From Histomonas meleagridis (taxonomy: Eukaryota > Parabasalia > Tritrichomonadida > Dientamoebidae): a stretch of DNA of 64,000 nt. Shown in pieces: positions 1-9,904 of this stretch; position 1 is the stretch's first letter; each line of letters starts with the position of its first letter. Location of the stretch: NCBI GenBank assembly GCA_020186115.1, contig WSYJ01000176.1, positions 124,001-188,000 on the forward strand. The letters run 5' to 3'. The notes under the pieces are model-generated. The model ran no database searches. It had not been told where the DNA came from and saw nothing but the letters and a program-made list of their open reading frames with translations. The position numbers and the translations under genes are program-made.

Positions 1-2
1 TT

Positions 3-119
3 GAATTTAATACTTTAATGATGGAAAATTCTGGGATGTATGTGACACCTTCAAAAATTGATGATGTGATTATTAAATTGTCATCCAGAGTAACTGATGG
101 CTTTATGCATGATTTTTGA
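3..119 (+). pseudogene. C-terminal end of an open frame entering from the left edge
   Basis: Frame 3 is open from the first bases and stops with TGA at 117-119, giving 38 residues that end in FMHDF. I do not recognise a family. It may be the tail of a gene or of a decayed element starting outside the window. The bases after it up to about 1500 contain no convincing coding frame. Confidence 0.25.
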
Positions 120-1507
120 AATTCATTGAAGTTCATAAAAGAAAAAACCTGTGATAATTGTTCAGGCAAAAGATCCATGTCGAGTGAAGTAAAAATTGCA
201 TTTAAATTACTTCCTCTCAACGATAGAAAATATGAATCGAAAATAATCGTATTAATTAAGAAAAAGAGGAAATGTAAAATTTTTCATAACTCTTCCCAGG
301 CCAACCAAGCACAACAACCAAAACAAGCAGCTAAAAACATTTTTACCCATTAAACATCATTTTAACGTGCTGGTCCATAACATACACTAATTTCTTTTAA
401 TTCAAAAGCTACTTTAAAACCATCAAGATGTTCATGACAAGTTGTTTGAGTTATATTCGTAAAGACGCTGTCAACCAAATAAACGGTCGTTTCAAATCAG
501 AAAATCAATTTTTTTCATTTTCCACTGAACTAAATTTAAAGAAAAAAAAATAGTATTTATATTATATTCAATAAAATTATCTTAATCAAATTTTTTTATC
601 TTATTTTTTTATGAGCAATACTAATAATGGTTAATATTAATTTATATAATTTTTTTTAGTTTGCATATGAGGTGACAATCACGACAGACGATCGAAATTA
701 ATTCATTTATGCACGATGAAATGTCAAATATAATTCAAAGAGTAAAGAAAAAAATTGAATTGGAAGCAAACACCAAATATTTTCAACACAAAGTTTTATT
801 TTACAACAACGAGTTCTCAATTATTGTCAATGTGTAGCTGGATATGAGTTTAACACACAACGATCAAAACCAATTCGAAAAGTGGAGATCATACAAAAAG
901 TGAAATCTACGATCAAAAACAAGTGTAAAAGTTGCTGGTTTGAATACCCCACATTTCAGGACTAAGAAGTAATTTATTCCGAAATTCGCTCCTACGATTA
1001 TTTTTAATCTTAGTATATACATATAAATATTCGATATATTATAATATTATAATTATAAAAATCATTGGCGCGATTTCACACATTCGATAAGAATCTTCAA
1101 ATAAAAGTAATCCACAAATTTTAGTTTTGACTCCTGGGCATCTTCTTCAATACCACATAAGATCTTCAACACTAGTTCCAGTTATCTTCAATCAAGCTTC
1201 TTACCTGATGAACATCAAAATTTTAGTGACAACACATAATTTTGAAATAATGCAATCAATGAAAACAATGTTCTTAAGAATCAAGATAAATTCACATTTT
1301 TTAAAATTTTCATAATTAGAATAGGATAAAAGAAATGATATTTTATTTTTGCTATTTGGCATATGTAAAATTATGCATTTGATTATGTGAAACAAAATTT
1401 TTTAATAATTAACCTAATCCACCTGTGGAAATAATTCCTTTTTTCCGAGTTGAAACAAGACCAACACTTCTCTGGTTAATAATGAAGTTATCCTCAAACA
1501 ATATATA
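120..1507. other. AT-rich stretch without a supported gene
   Basis: The open frames here are short and lack domain signatures. The stretch at about 780-960 reads for some 45 codons with a Cys-rich tail (CQC ... CKSCW), but has no start codon, so it is at best a coding remnant. Nothing else is supported. Confidence 0.4.
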
Positions 1508-2760
1508 TTATCTTCGGTTATCTCTTTCAATTGGAAATAAATAATTATATTGATCAAAATTTACAAAATCATTAAATAAACATAATATTGATTTCATTGA
1601 ATCACCAAAAGCATGAATTTGTTGAACTTTTGAAGGTTTTATAATTACACCACTTGATGATGATTTTTTTTTAATTTTAATATCAATATCATTTTTTTCA
1701 TTTGATTTCTCTAATAATAAATTTGTAATCAATGCCCATAGAAAAGTATTAGGGCGATTATCTCCTTTTGATAATCGTCTTAGCTTTGAAAAAAAATGTC
1801 CTTCGAAATGTGTCCCAAAAGCACCGAGTGAAGTGTTTTTTGTTTGTTACAATTGCATGATTAAAGATGCAACGAGAGTAATATATTTAATACATGTCTG
1901 CCTATATAATAATGTTATACCTACACATTTTTTTCGATTTTCTCATATAATGACCTTGCCTCAATAGAAATTACATATCTTGAATCATTATCACTTCCAA
2001 ATATTTCAATGATTTTTTTTTAAATTTTTTATATCACCATTGAATATTTCTGTTGAAAGATCATATTTTTCAAAATATTTATGTCTATATCTTTCTACAG
2101 TTCGAAATGATTAAAAATAAAAAATTTGTTGTGAAATATTATATCAACTTTCTCTAACAAAGCCGATAATTGTAAGTATTTCCTGAATTTGTGATGGATA
2201 ATAATTTTTTTATCTAATGTTGGCATTTAGAATTGAATTTTGGTAATGTGCATCTGAAAAACTATTATTTGTATTTTTTTCATATAAGTTATCATATAAT
2301 TTTTTCATCTTATTAATTTAATTTTTCAATTTTTTAATTTCTTCCTGTAATTCCGATTTTTCTAATTTCAATTGCTGAATAGAATTTTTGAGCTTGATAT
2401 TTTCATTTTTGACAGTTCTTGATCCTTTCTTCAAATATCTTATGAATTTTTCAATTTCTAATTTTTCGGTTTTCTTGAATGCACAATTGGAATTAATAAT
2501 TGAAGACTGATATTTAATTGACCGAATTATCTCCCGAAGGTCATTTTTTTCTTGCTGTAACGCATTATTATTCAATGTAATATTATAAATAGTTTCTTGC
2601 AACTTTTGAATACTTTGTTTTTTAATTCGATAATTATCTGATTTTTTTCGTTTATTTCATCATTTTTCCTTTTATAGATATTACCAATTTTGTTTTCCTT
2701 CCCCGGGCTGAAATTCATTATGAGGATATACTCCAAAGCCTCGACTTTTTGATGAAACAC
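1508..2760 (-). pseudogene. Degenerate coding remnant with N-terminal coiled coil, possibly P-element/THAP-type transposase
   Basis: On the minus strand three open pieces (2572-2760, 2318-2602, 1508-1732) with intervening broken frames read as one decayed protein. The 2318-2602 piece is a charged coiled coil (QQLKLEKSELQEEIKKLKN). Between 2290 and 1740 the best frame changes several times and reads segments such as YYPSQIQEIL and RTVERYRHKYFEKYDLS, then a tail rich in Lys and Ser. A coiled coil followed by a 'YPxEI ... RTxxRY' block is reminiscent of the helical region of P-element-like transposases, but that is only an impression; no catalytic residues can be assigned. I count at least four frameshifts or stops, so it is not functional. 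Confidence 0.4.
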
Positions 2761-3338
2761 ATAGAATTTTTTTTGATTAACAGATAAAGTTGAAACGATA
2801 TATTCAAAATACTGTCATCACTATACAAATAAAATTCGAAAGGTCACAATTTATTATACGATAGGTTTAGCGTGTTTACAACAAAATCGTTTAACATCAC
2901 AATTCATTCTCACCATCATGCGAATTAAATTTGATATATGAAATGAAGCAGGAACATATCAAGTTGTAAAACTTTTGCTTGAATGAGATGTTTTTTTAGG
3001 AAGAATTATTCCGACTTTATTCGAAAGATTTGCTTCTCTTTGGTTCACTCATATCGCTCTGTCTCTCAGAAAATTTTTTTCGATGAGCTCATAAAATATG
3101 AAATTTAATATAAAATAGTCATTCGACGTACATCAAAAAATTGTGTAGTTTATTGAACCGTATCCCGTTCATCATCGTTTTCCTTTTAAATCCGATTGTC
3201 ATCCTATCTGTTTGCATATCGTTATTAAGTTATACAAGATATTCAATTACTATAGACCAGAGCAAAAATTCAAAAATCTGTCTTTACATTTTTTCATGAT
3301 TTATTTGTTCTATAAATAGGATAATTCTTAAAACAATT
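2761..3338. other. Intergenic, no gene seen
   Basis: AT-rich sequence between the coiled-coil remnant and the pogo-like element. No open frame, RNA gene or repeat can be supported. Confidence 0.4.
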
Positions 3339-3340
3339 TA

Positions 3341-3368
3341 CCCATAATCGTCTCAGATCCGGACAAAC
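3341..3368 (+). repeat. Left terminal inverted repeat of the pogo-like element
   Basis: These 28 bases are the exact reverse complement of 4761-4788. They are preceded by TA at 3339-3340. Confidence 0.92.
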
Positions 3369-3584
3369 TCTTTTCAAGGATCAATTTTAACGTATAGTTA
3401 TTGGATTTCAATAATTTATTTAATTCAATAAAAGACGTTAAAGTTATGATTTTCTATTTTTTGATTTTCTTTCACTAAACAACCCATTTACTTGAGTTTT
3501 CTTGATCCCTGTTGTATTATAATGGGTCGGGGATCTGTTTTTTATAACATATCCCATGCTTCGAGAATATTTATGGAATCGATC

Positions 3585-4673
3585 TCATTCCAACATTTCA
3601 CTAAAATTTTTGATACCTGCTTCGTTAATGGAAGTAAGAGGGCCATGGGGGGAGTTCATGATGGTGAACTGGTGTCTAGCTCTTGATTTGAGCTCGCCGA
3701 AAATCCTTCTATATAAAGGTTGGTATAATGATGTCCCTCCAGCAGGTACATAAAGCAACTCAATATCGAGTTCGGCTGCTATATCCTGAACGGCTTGAGT
3801 TCTGTGACTTGGGTAAACGTCTAAGATGAGGCATCCAAGTAAACCATTCAATTGTTGGTGCGACCAATGAAGGTAATCAATCATTACCTTTTCCGTTGTC
3901 CAACCATCTTCTGAATACTTTATAATCACTTCTTGGTGATGACTTAATTTATTCAGACACATGCTTGTCTTGCCTTTAGCTAATATCCATAACGGCAACT
4001 TATTTCCATCACACGTGATCGACCCAAATGTTGTCAGTCGTTGTTTTTCGCCTTCTTGTTGGGTAATCTTCACAGTTTCAGAACCTTTTTCTACTAAAAC
4101 TTTATGAGGAGATAAGTGTAGGCACCAGCTTGTTTCATCAAAATTCCCTACATGAGATGGCGGATAAAAGTTTGGTAACTCTTCAATTCTTTGTCTAAAG
4201 TACTCAACACTCTCCTCATTTACAGTAGTTCTTCTTTCAACATGAGGTTTGAGAATGGATAAACCATGAGTTTCCAAAAATTCATCTACCCATGAATTAG
4301 ATGCAGAAAATTTCTCCACCTGATATCAGATGAAGAATATGCATTTAATGCAACATCATGTGGGTAACCCAACACTCAAAATATTATCATTTATGTAGTC
4401 ATAGATAGATTGTTCTATTTGTGGTGAAAGTACATATTTTGGAGGTTGGGATGATGGATTAGGAATCCAGTTCTGGCCACCTGGAGATCTCCTGTGTTTT
4501 CTCCAGTCGCTCAGTGTATGTTTTGGAATTCCTGTGTCATTGGAAATTTTTGATAATGCACCATATGGGAGATCTTCTTTAGATAAGTATTCTAATATTT
4601 CTTGAATTTCATTTATTTTATAAGTACGGTGATAGCGTTTTACAATTCTTATGATACAAGGAACAGTGTTCAT
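3585..4673 (-). pseudogene. pogo-like transposase (HTH + DDE), broken
   Basis: The N-terminal 105 residues (4673 down to 4356) contain a pipsqueak/CENP-B-like helix-turn-helix (GIPKHTLSDWRKHRR). The DDE_1-type catalytic part runs from 4319 to 3585. The first Asp is in NFDETSW, the second in LILDVYPSHRT. The third, usually in a TSxxQPLD motif, is replaced by Tyr: the sequence reads TSLYQPLYRRIFGELKSR, and TAT is one base from GAT. Between the two halves the original frame contains two stops (4356-4358 and one about 13 codons further on), whereas a neighbouring frame reads through sensibly between about 4370 and 4320, so two compensating frameshifts flank a short block. Loss of the third acidic residue plus the frameshifts means no active enzyme. 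Confidence 0.88.
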
Positions 4674-4760
4674 TATCTTCTATAAAACGATTTAAGTCAA
4701 TTTGTTATTAAAATAATTGAATGGAGAATGATCGACGTTGCATTGAAATCCAAAAAGACG

Positions 4761-4788
4761 GTTTGTCCGGATCTGAGACGATTATGGG
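4761..4788 (-). repeat. Right terminal inverted repeat of the pogo-like element
   Basis: These 28 bases are the exact reverse complement of 3341-3368. They are followed by TA at 4789-4790. Confidence 0.92.
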
Positions 4789-5273
4789 TATTCATTATCG
4801 GAGGCTCTCGACAAAGAAGAAAAAATGACTTTTTGAATATATTTTGCGGTTACAAATCCATCAAAATTTGTTTCGATACGAATGAACGATACTCACAAAA
4901 AAAAATCATAAAATTAAACAGTAAATAAAAATATTTTAAACATTTCTTCAACAATACTCGTATATAATGGTTTAGATGTGGTTAATTGGGGAGTCCAGTT
5001 TTTGCTTAGATGACCGTTTGTGTATTGTATCGTACATACAAATTTAAATGGAAAGTGACTAAATTCAAATAAAATTATTAAAAAATTATTATATCTGTAT
5101 AAAAATTTGTCTACTGTTCTTATATTCTAAAATCTGAAATGTATTAAATACATTACAAATAATTTTAAAATTAAAAAGAAATCTATAAGAGGGAAAGTTG
5201 GTTGACAGTGTCTCGTCCAACGCATAACGTATGGGCCTTTGCCTACTACAAAGCGACCCACAGGAGGGAACAC

Positions 5274-5300
5274 CTTATTGCGCAATAAGGGATATCCCTT
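5274..5300. repeat. Two overlapping perfect palindromes
   Basis: CTTATTGCGCAATAAG (5274-5289) and AAGGGATATCCCTT (5287-5300) are both perfect palindromes sharing three bases. They sit in a locally GC-richer segment (5210-5300) within AT-rich DNA. Could be a transposon terminus, a protein-binding site or a structured transcript; nothing discriminates. Confidence 0.6.
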
Positions 5301-5796
5301 CTAAGTACATCAATAATAATGATATTTATTTTTTAACCTAAAACAAACTTTTAGATCAAAAATAAAAATTAATTTTTATTTTGGTCTTGACTAAGATTAA
5401 AATTCTTTTTGAATCTAAACTTCTAATTAAACTCATATGGCTTTTCATTTTTTATTATTGCAAAAATATTATAGACATATTTCTAAATAAAATGAATGCT
5501 TTGGGAATGGAACTATAAAGAATTTTTAAATACGAAGGAAATCAAATATTATTTTATAAGCACTTATAAAATTTTGATAAGGGATTCTCTCCAGATATTA
5601 TTTTTCCAAGCATTTGGCCAGCAAAAAGAATCAAACCCGCACATAGTAGCGGCTTTTTGAATGCCCGTTTGGTGCAAAACCATCAATTTCAACACAAAAG
5701 TCAAAACGTTGCAATAAAAAGACGATAAGCATTCAATCTGTTCCTTATTGTTTGAGTTGTTTTTCAATTACTGAAATACCTTACGTTAATTCTGTA

Positions 5797-5812
5797 GTGG
5801 TTAATTAACCAC
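5797..5812. promoter_or_regulatory. 16-bp perfect palindrome upstream of the Sm-fold-like gene
   Basis: GTGGTTAATTAACCAC is a perfect palindrome located 103 bp upstream of the chosen ATG at 5915. It contains two inverted GGTTAA cores. A dimeric regulator site is possible; no functional evidence. Confidence 0.4.
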
Positions 5813-5905
5813 CGGCTTTTTACAACATGGTTTAAATTGAATACGATCATTTTTCATTCAATTTTGATTTGCCAACTGCCGTCAAAAAGGTTTGAACAAA
5901 AGTCA

Positions 5906-5917
5906 AATCACTTAATG
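5906..5917 (+). promoter_or_regulatory. Initiator (Inr) fused to the start codon
   Basis: TCACTTA directly precedes ATG 5915, matching the trichomonad initiator TCA(+1)Y(T/A) and the very short 5' leaders known in this group. Confidence 0.5.
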
Positions 5918-6322
5918 AATCGCGCAGGCCAATACCAACCAGGAAACCAATACCAGCAAGGAACCCAATACCCGCAAGGAACCCAATTCCAACAAGGAAC
6001 CCAATACCAACCCGGAAACCAATACCAACCAGGAAACCAATATTCACAAGGAGCCCAATATCTATCAGGATATCAAGGTGACAAGATAAGTTTTTATCTG
6101 AATAAGAAAACTGTCTGCTTCCTCAACACAGGAGCCTTTCTCGAAGGAACTCTTGTTGAATACGATGATAAATACTTAACCTTCGCTAATTTCATCTTGC
6201 ACTCTCAATTTGGTAGCAAAAATGACGTTAAAGTCCATTCTGATGGTGACCCACGTGATGTATTGCTTGTTCCAAGAACAAGCTTGACTGCTATCGGGTT
6301 CGATGGACCATGCTACAAATAA
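5915..6322 (+). CDS. Small protein with YQPG repeat tail and Sm/LSM-like fold
   Basis: 135 residues. Residues 4-45 are an imperfect six-residue tandem repeat (variants of NQYQPG/TQYQQG), encoded by 18-bp repeats at about 5927-6065. The C-terminal half has an Sm-like pattern: a hydrophobic strand, Gly, then GTLVEYDDKYLTFAN and a final strand VLLVPRTSLTAIGF, resembling Sm motif 1 (GxLxxYDxxxNLxLxN) and Sm motif 2. A role in RNA binding is inference from that resemblance. The open frame extends upstream to an ATG at 5837, but ATG 5915 is preferred because a trichomonad initiator TCACTTA lies immediately before it, giving a leader of about five bases. Confidence 0.6.
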   Translation: MNRAGQYQPGNQYQQGTQYPQGTQFQQGTQYQPGNQYQPGNQYSQGAQYLSGYQGDKISFYLNKKTVCFLNTGAFLEGTLVEYDDKYLTFANFILHSQFGSKNDVKVHSDGDPRDVLLVPRTSLTAIGFDGPCYK

Positions 6323-6684
6323 AAAATTTTACACCCATTTTTCTTTAAAAACATCTTTTTCCATCAAAATTGTTCCAAATTTATCAAATCTTGTTTACAA
6401 ATTGCTTAGTAAGCAATTTCAAATTAAATTGTAAACCATTACATAACATATTGTTATTGATTCATCTTTGGAAAGCCATAGTTTTTCTTCAAACATGTGA
6501 ATTTCTCTAATTACATACTGATATTTCCATTTAGGCTGGAACAGTTCCATATTTATAAATAGAATCTATTGCATAATGAACAGTATTAAATTTTTGTGCA
6601 AAACGTTACCACATTTTATAATACGAAATTTTTAACAAAAATATTATAATTAAATTTTTATTAATTACAAATAAAATCACAAAT
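6323..6684. other. Convergent intergenic spacer
   Basis: AT-rich spacer between two genes transcribed towards each other. Nothing beyond likely polyadenylation signals is seen. Confidence 0.4.
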
Positions 6685-8532
6685 TCACTTATTAAATTCT
6701 TCGTAGATTGCCAGCTGTTCCTCATATGTCTTTATGTCTTTCTTTGTTTTCTTTATTTCTTTCTCTATTTTCGTTCTTCTCTTATTTAGTGCGTTGTTAT
6801 ACTTATTCAACACGTCGAGTACCGAATCGAGATCATTTGCGTTACGACGTAATTCGAGTAATTCCTTATCATCGTCATTATCATCATTGCCATTTGTCGT
6901 TACGTTTTCGGATTTTTCTTCTTTTTGAAGATTAAATTGATTCGAATTCTGTTTCGAATTTGCAAAAAAGTTTTGTAACTTCGAATCAAACTGCGAAACA
7001 AAAAAACTTTGGTTGTCTTCTGCTTTATGAAGTTCCTCTCGAATTTCGAGCGCAATTTTTTCGAGGTTTTCTTTCGCCTCAGTATACTTTAGTGGATGAA
7101 AAATCGAAGGAAATTTATGCGAAAAGTTTTCTAAAATTGTTTTCGTTGTTGAAGATTCACATTTAATGGAAATGGATTTAATTAAATGTGAAGTAGTCGC
7201 AAGATGTAATGGTATTGGCGTATGCTTTTGAAGTAATGATGTTATTTGATTCAAGAGATCTAAATCTTCAAATCGTTTATGATCTAAATTTTCTTCAAGT
7301 TTAGCTAAATGATTGGAAAGATTCGTGGATTCACTAAAATTGTTGACATTATTTTGGAAAACAAATAACGCACAATCAATAAGATGAAGCAAACTTTCAA
7401 TATAAAATTTGCTCGTATCGTCTTTTACGATACTGCTCAAAAAGTCGATTTTGTGCTTAATTCTGATAAACCGAAAAAGCAATTCAAATGTTGGATTGAA
7501 ATTTTCTCTAATTTTCATGATGAATTCCTTGTTGACTTCGTTGCCAATTGACGCCATTTTAAGTTTTCGTGTTCCTTGTTCAATGCTTTGTTCTAGTTCT
7601 GCAATTTTTATGTTTAAGGTATTAAATTCTTGTGATGCTGGAAGTTGATCTTTTAATTCATTTAAGCATCGTTGATATTTATCATCTATTTCGGAAATGG
7701 CATCGCGTTGTTCATTGAGCTTCGATATCTGTGATTGGAGTTGCGTTTCAAGAAGTTTCTTTTTATTCTTTTTTTTAGATATTTTTTTCTCTTGTCGAGT
7801 GGAGATTTCTTGTAAATCTGACTCAAGCTTTTGGTATTCGATGTTTATTTGACTTAGGAGATCAAGAATTGGAATATGTCGATTATGAATAGATTTTTGT
7901 CGAACTTCTCTCTCAAGTTGTTTGGCCGATAAAAGCTTCTCCTCAAGGTCACCTATCTCAATAGCGTATTTTAGTTGTATTTTAAGGAGTTCTTCGTCAA
8001 AGTTGTCTTTGATTTGTTTGAGTTTTAATTGATGTTGTTGAGTAAGCTGAGCAACTTTTTTTTCAATATCTTTTGCTTTTTTCGCTTCGTGTTTTAACGT
8101 TTTTTCTAGGTTAATGTATTGTGTCTCTAAAGATATTTCATTATCTTCATCAAAGGAATTATCACTCATTGGTGATAAAAGATTTTCTGACTTTGAAGAC
8201 GCCATTTCGTTATTATGTTTAGAAGGAGGAGAATCAATCATGGTTTTTGATTTCAAATCATCGGTTGATTTTGGAAAAACAGTGGGTGATTTCTTGCTAG
8301 TTGGTTTTTTCATTGCTTTTAAGAAAGTTTCATATTGGACAAATAACCCTGAATTAGGTTTGCAATCGAAGTATTTCACATCATTAATAATTCCATTACT
8401 TTTTCCTTTCGGCTCATCAAACTCAAGTCCAATCCACTTCCCTGGCTTTGCATGGTATGGCCCAATATATTTAATTGTAGCATTCATTCGTAGAAATTGA
8501 ATTTTTTGCCCAACTTTCCAGTCATCTTCCAT
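6685..8532 (-). CDS. CAP-Gly domain coiled-coil protein
   Basis: 615 residues. Residues 1-75 are a CAP-Gly domain (VGQKIQFL, then GKWIGLEFDEPKGKSNGI, YFDCKPNSGLFV), which binds the EEY/F tails of tubulin or EB proteins. The usual GKNDG core is GKSNG here. From about residue 120 the protein is mostly coiled coil (heptad-rich stretches at about 125-320 and 555-615) with Lys-rich segments. The architecture matches microtubule plus-end or dynactin p150/CLIP-like proteins; the exact orthologue is unclear and no zinc knuckles or basic tail are seen. The open frame extends 13 codons further (to 8571), but ATG 8530-8532 is chosen because TCATTTAT, an initiator match, lies directly upstream of it. Role: microtubule or motor association in the cytoskeleton (inferred). 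Confidence 0.85.
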   Translation of the reverse strand: MEDDWKVGQKIQFLRMNATIKYIGPYHAKPGKWIGLEFDEPKGKSNGIINDVKYFDCKPNSGLFVQYETFLKAMKKPTSKKSPTVFPKSTDDLKSKTMIDSPPSKHNNEMASSKSENLLSPMSDNSFDEDNEISLETQYINLEKTLKHEAKKAKDIEKKVAQLTQQHQLKLKQIKDNFDEELLKIQLKYAIEIGDLEEKLLSAKQLEREVRQKSIHNRHIPILDLLSQINIEYQKLESDLQEISTRQEKKISKKKNKKKLLETQLQSQISKLNEQRDAISEIDDKYQRCLNELKDQLPASQEFNTLNIKIAELEQSIEQGTRKLKMASIGNEVNKEFIMKIRENFNPTFELLFRFIRIKHKIDFLSSIVKDDTSKFYIESLLHLIDCALFVFQNNVNNFSESTNLSNHLAKLEENLDHKRFEDLDLLNQITSLLQKHTPIPLHLATTSHLIKSISIKCESSTTKTILENFSHKFPSIFHPLKYTEAKENLEKIALEIREELHKAEDNQSFFVSQFDSKLQNFFANSKQNSNQFNLQKEEKSENVTTNGNDDNDDDKELLELRRNANDLDSVLDVLNKYNNALNKRRTKIEKEIKKTKKDIKTYEEQLAIYEEFNK

Positions 8533-8669
8533 ATAAATGAAACGATCATTTTGTATTGAATTTTTATTCAATATTTTTGACGTGTCAACAATATTTCAGA
8601 AAAAACGAGTGTGTCATTCTAAAGGAATCCATTCGTTTCCCATTTTTTGTTTTTTAAACATACATAATC

Positions 8670-9863
8670 ATGTTGAATGAATTGGATAAACTTAAAACAA
8701 TTCAACAAAAGATTTTTGATTTGAGCAACCAATCGTCAGTGCAGACATTAATTGATTTATTTGATTATAACTATTCATTTTCTTTTAATTTTATTATTAG
8801 TCATATTGTACATTCATCGTTTGTTTCAAATCCATATGATTCATCTGCATACATCAATTTTTTAATGAAAATTGAAGAATTCGAAGAAACCAATAAAATC
8901 GACTCCAAAATATATGATGCATTTTCAAATTTTCTTCTTGAAAAACAGACCAAAGAATCACTTTATCTATTATCAAAAATGTTTGAACAAAATTTAATTG
9001 ATTCAAAAATTCTTAAAAATTATGATTATATGAATTTTATAAATTATAAACCAAAAGAAGAACAAATAAAATTGTTACAACGTTTTTTAATTGTACCATA
9101 TGAATGCGATTATTATTTCATAAACAATCATGAGGAACTTTCCAAGAATGATTGGGAACTTCATAAACAATTAATTAAAGAAGGAGTTAATCCAAATGAA
9201 ATCTCAAAAATAATTCGAAATGATGAAATAGGAAAACTTCAAGAAATATCAACACAAGAAGATTTCGATTTTAATCAAATAGTTCAACCATCACTTTATG
9301 AAAGATGTTCATTTATCAATAATTATGTTTATTTCATTGATTATGCAGCATTTTTTTCTGCAGTAAAATGTTTTAAATATTTACTTATAAATGGCGCAGA
9401 TGTCGAAAACACAGGTAAATATGCTGTTGCTGGTGGAAATTTAGAGATAATTCATTTATGTGAGCAAAACAATTCAACATTTAAAGAATCATATAAAGCA
9501 GCAATTAAGTTTCATCGAAATGATATTTTTTATTATCTTTATGAAAACAAAATTGAAGAAATTAATAATTTGGAAAAATTAGGAAAGAAATGTATTATAT
9601 ATGATAATTATGAAATTTTTATATTTTTGCTTAAAGAGGGAATGAAAGTCAACGAGGAAATTATTGGTAAAGCAGCAAAAATCGGAAATTTATTCTTCAT
9701 TAAACATTTTCTTCAAGAAAACAATATTCCAAATGATATTTTAATATGCGCTTCGCATTCTGGAAATGTCGAACTTGTTATGTATCTTCTAAAACATATC
9801 AAAGTTGATATAAATGCGAAAGATATTTATTTGTTTTATTTAATATTAATTTTAAGAATTTAA
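8670..9863 (+). CDS. DUF3447/ankyrin-repeat protein, first open frame
   Basis: 397 residues. The N-terminal region carries the trichomonad DUF3447-type segment (helical; DWELHKQLIKEGVNPNEISK), followed by degenerate ankyrin repeats from about residue 225 (e.g. FLLKEGMKVNEE, GNVELVMYLLKH). The frame is interrupted just after the motif INAKDIY by a 74-nt insert (9831-9904) containing a stop (9861-9863). Ankyrin coding resumes at 9905 and, after a second copy of the same insert, runs to 10221. These proteins form a very large family in trichomonads with unknown function, presumably protein-protein interaction. The gene is either a pseudogene or relies on removal of the inserts; neither can be shown here. 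Confidence 0.75.
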   Translation: MLNELDKLKTIQQKIFDLSNQSSVQTLIDLFDYNYSFSFNFIISHIVHSSFVSNPYDSSAYINFLMKIEEFEETNKIDSKIYDAFSNFLLEKQTKESLYLLSKMFEQNLIDSKILKNYDYMNFINYKPKEEQIKLLQRFLIVPYECDYYFINNHEELSKNDWELHKQLIKEGVNPNEISKIIRNDEIGKLQEISTQEDFDFNQIVQPSLYERCSFINNYVYFIDYAAFFSAVKCFKYLLINGADVENTGKYAVAGGNLEIIHLCEQNNSTFKESYKAAIKFHRNDIFYYLYENKIEEINNLEKLGKKCIIYDNYEIFIFLLKEGMKVNEEIIGKAAKIGNLFFIKHFLQENNIPNDILICASHSGNVELVMYLLKHIKVDINAKDIYLFYLILILRI

Positions 9864-9904
9864 TGTTTCAAAATAATATTTGGAAATTATATAAATTTTT
9901 TATG
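9831..9904 (+). repeat. 74-nt insert interrupting an ankyrin repeat, copy 1
   Basis: AT-rich sequence starting TTGTTTTATTTAATATTAAT, placed exactly between the codons for the end of one ankyrin repeat (DIY) and the TAL of the next. The same-length, closely similar sequence occurs at 10001-10074 and 33999-34072. It ends immediately before ACAGCACTT in all three copies. Confidence 0.75.

Larger units (their letters stand above)
3341..4788 (-). mobile_element. Complete but inactive pogo-like (Tc1/mariner superfamily) DNA transposon
   Basis: The ends are perfect 28-bp inverted repeats at 3341-3368 and 4761-4788 (left end starts CCCATAATCGTCTCAGATCC). TA directly abuts both ends (3339-3340 and 4789-4790), the hallmark target duplication of the Tc1/mariner/pogo superfamily. 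The 1448-bp interior encodes one transposase on the minus strand: an HTH part (4356-4673) and a DDE part (3585-4319). Perfect ends with a broken gene suggest fairly recent mobilisation in trans or recent death. Confidence 0.9.
4791..5900. other. Intergenic stretch with palindromes
   Basis: No gene is supported. A minus-strand frame at 5564-5767 (67 codons) has no recognisable domain and may be a remnant. At 5210-5300 base composition rises and two overlapping perfect palindromes occur. At 5797-5812 a third perfect palindrome lies about 100 bp upstream of the next gene's start. Confidence 0.4.

Noticed and set aside
5847-6047. Minus-strand frame with GIGFLVGIGFLVG repeats
   Set aside because: Antisense image of the YQPG-coding tandem repeat; hydrophobic pattern is an artefact.
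8114-8500. 128-codon plus-strand frame
   Set aside because: Antisense to the CAP-Gly domain, whose motifs are unambiguous.
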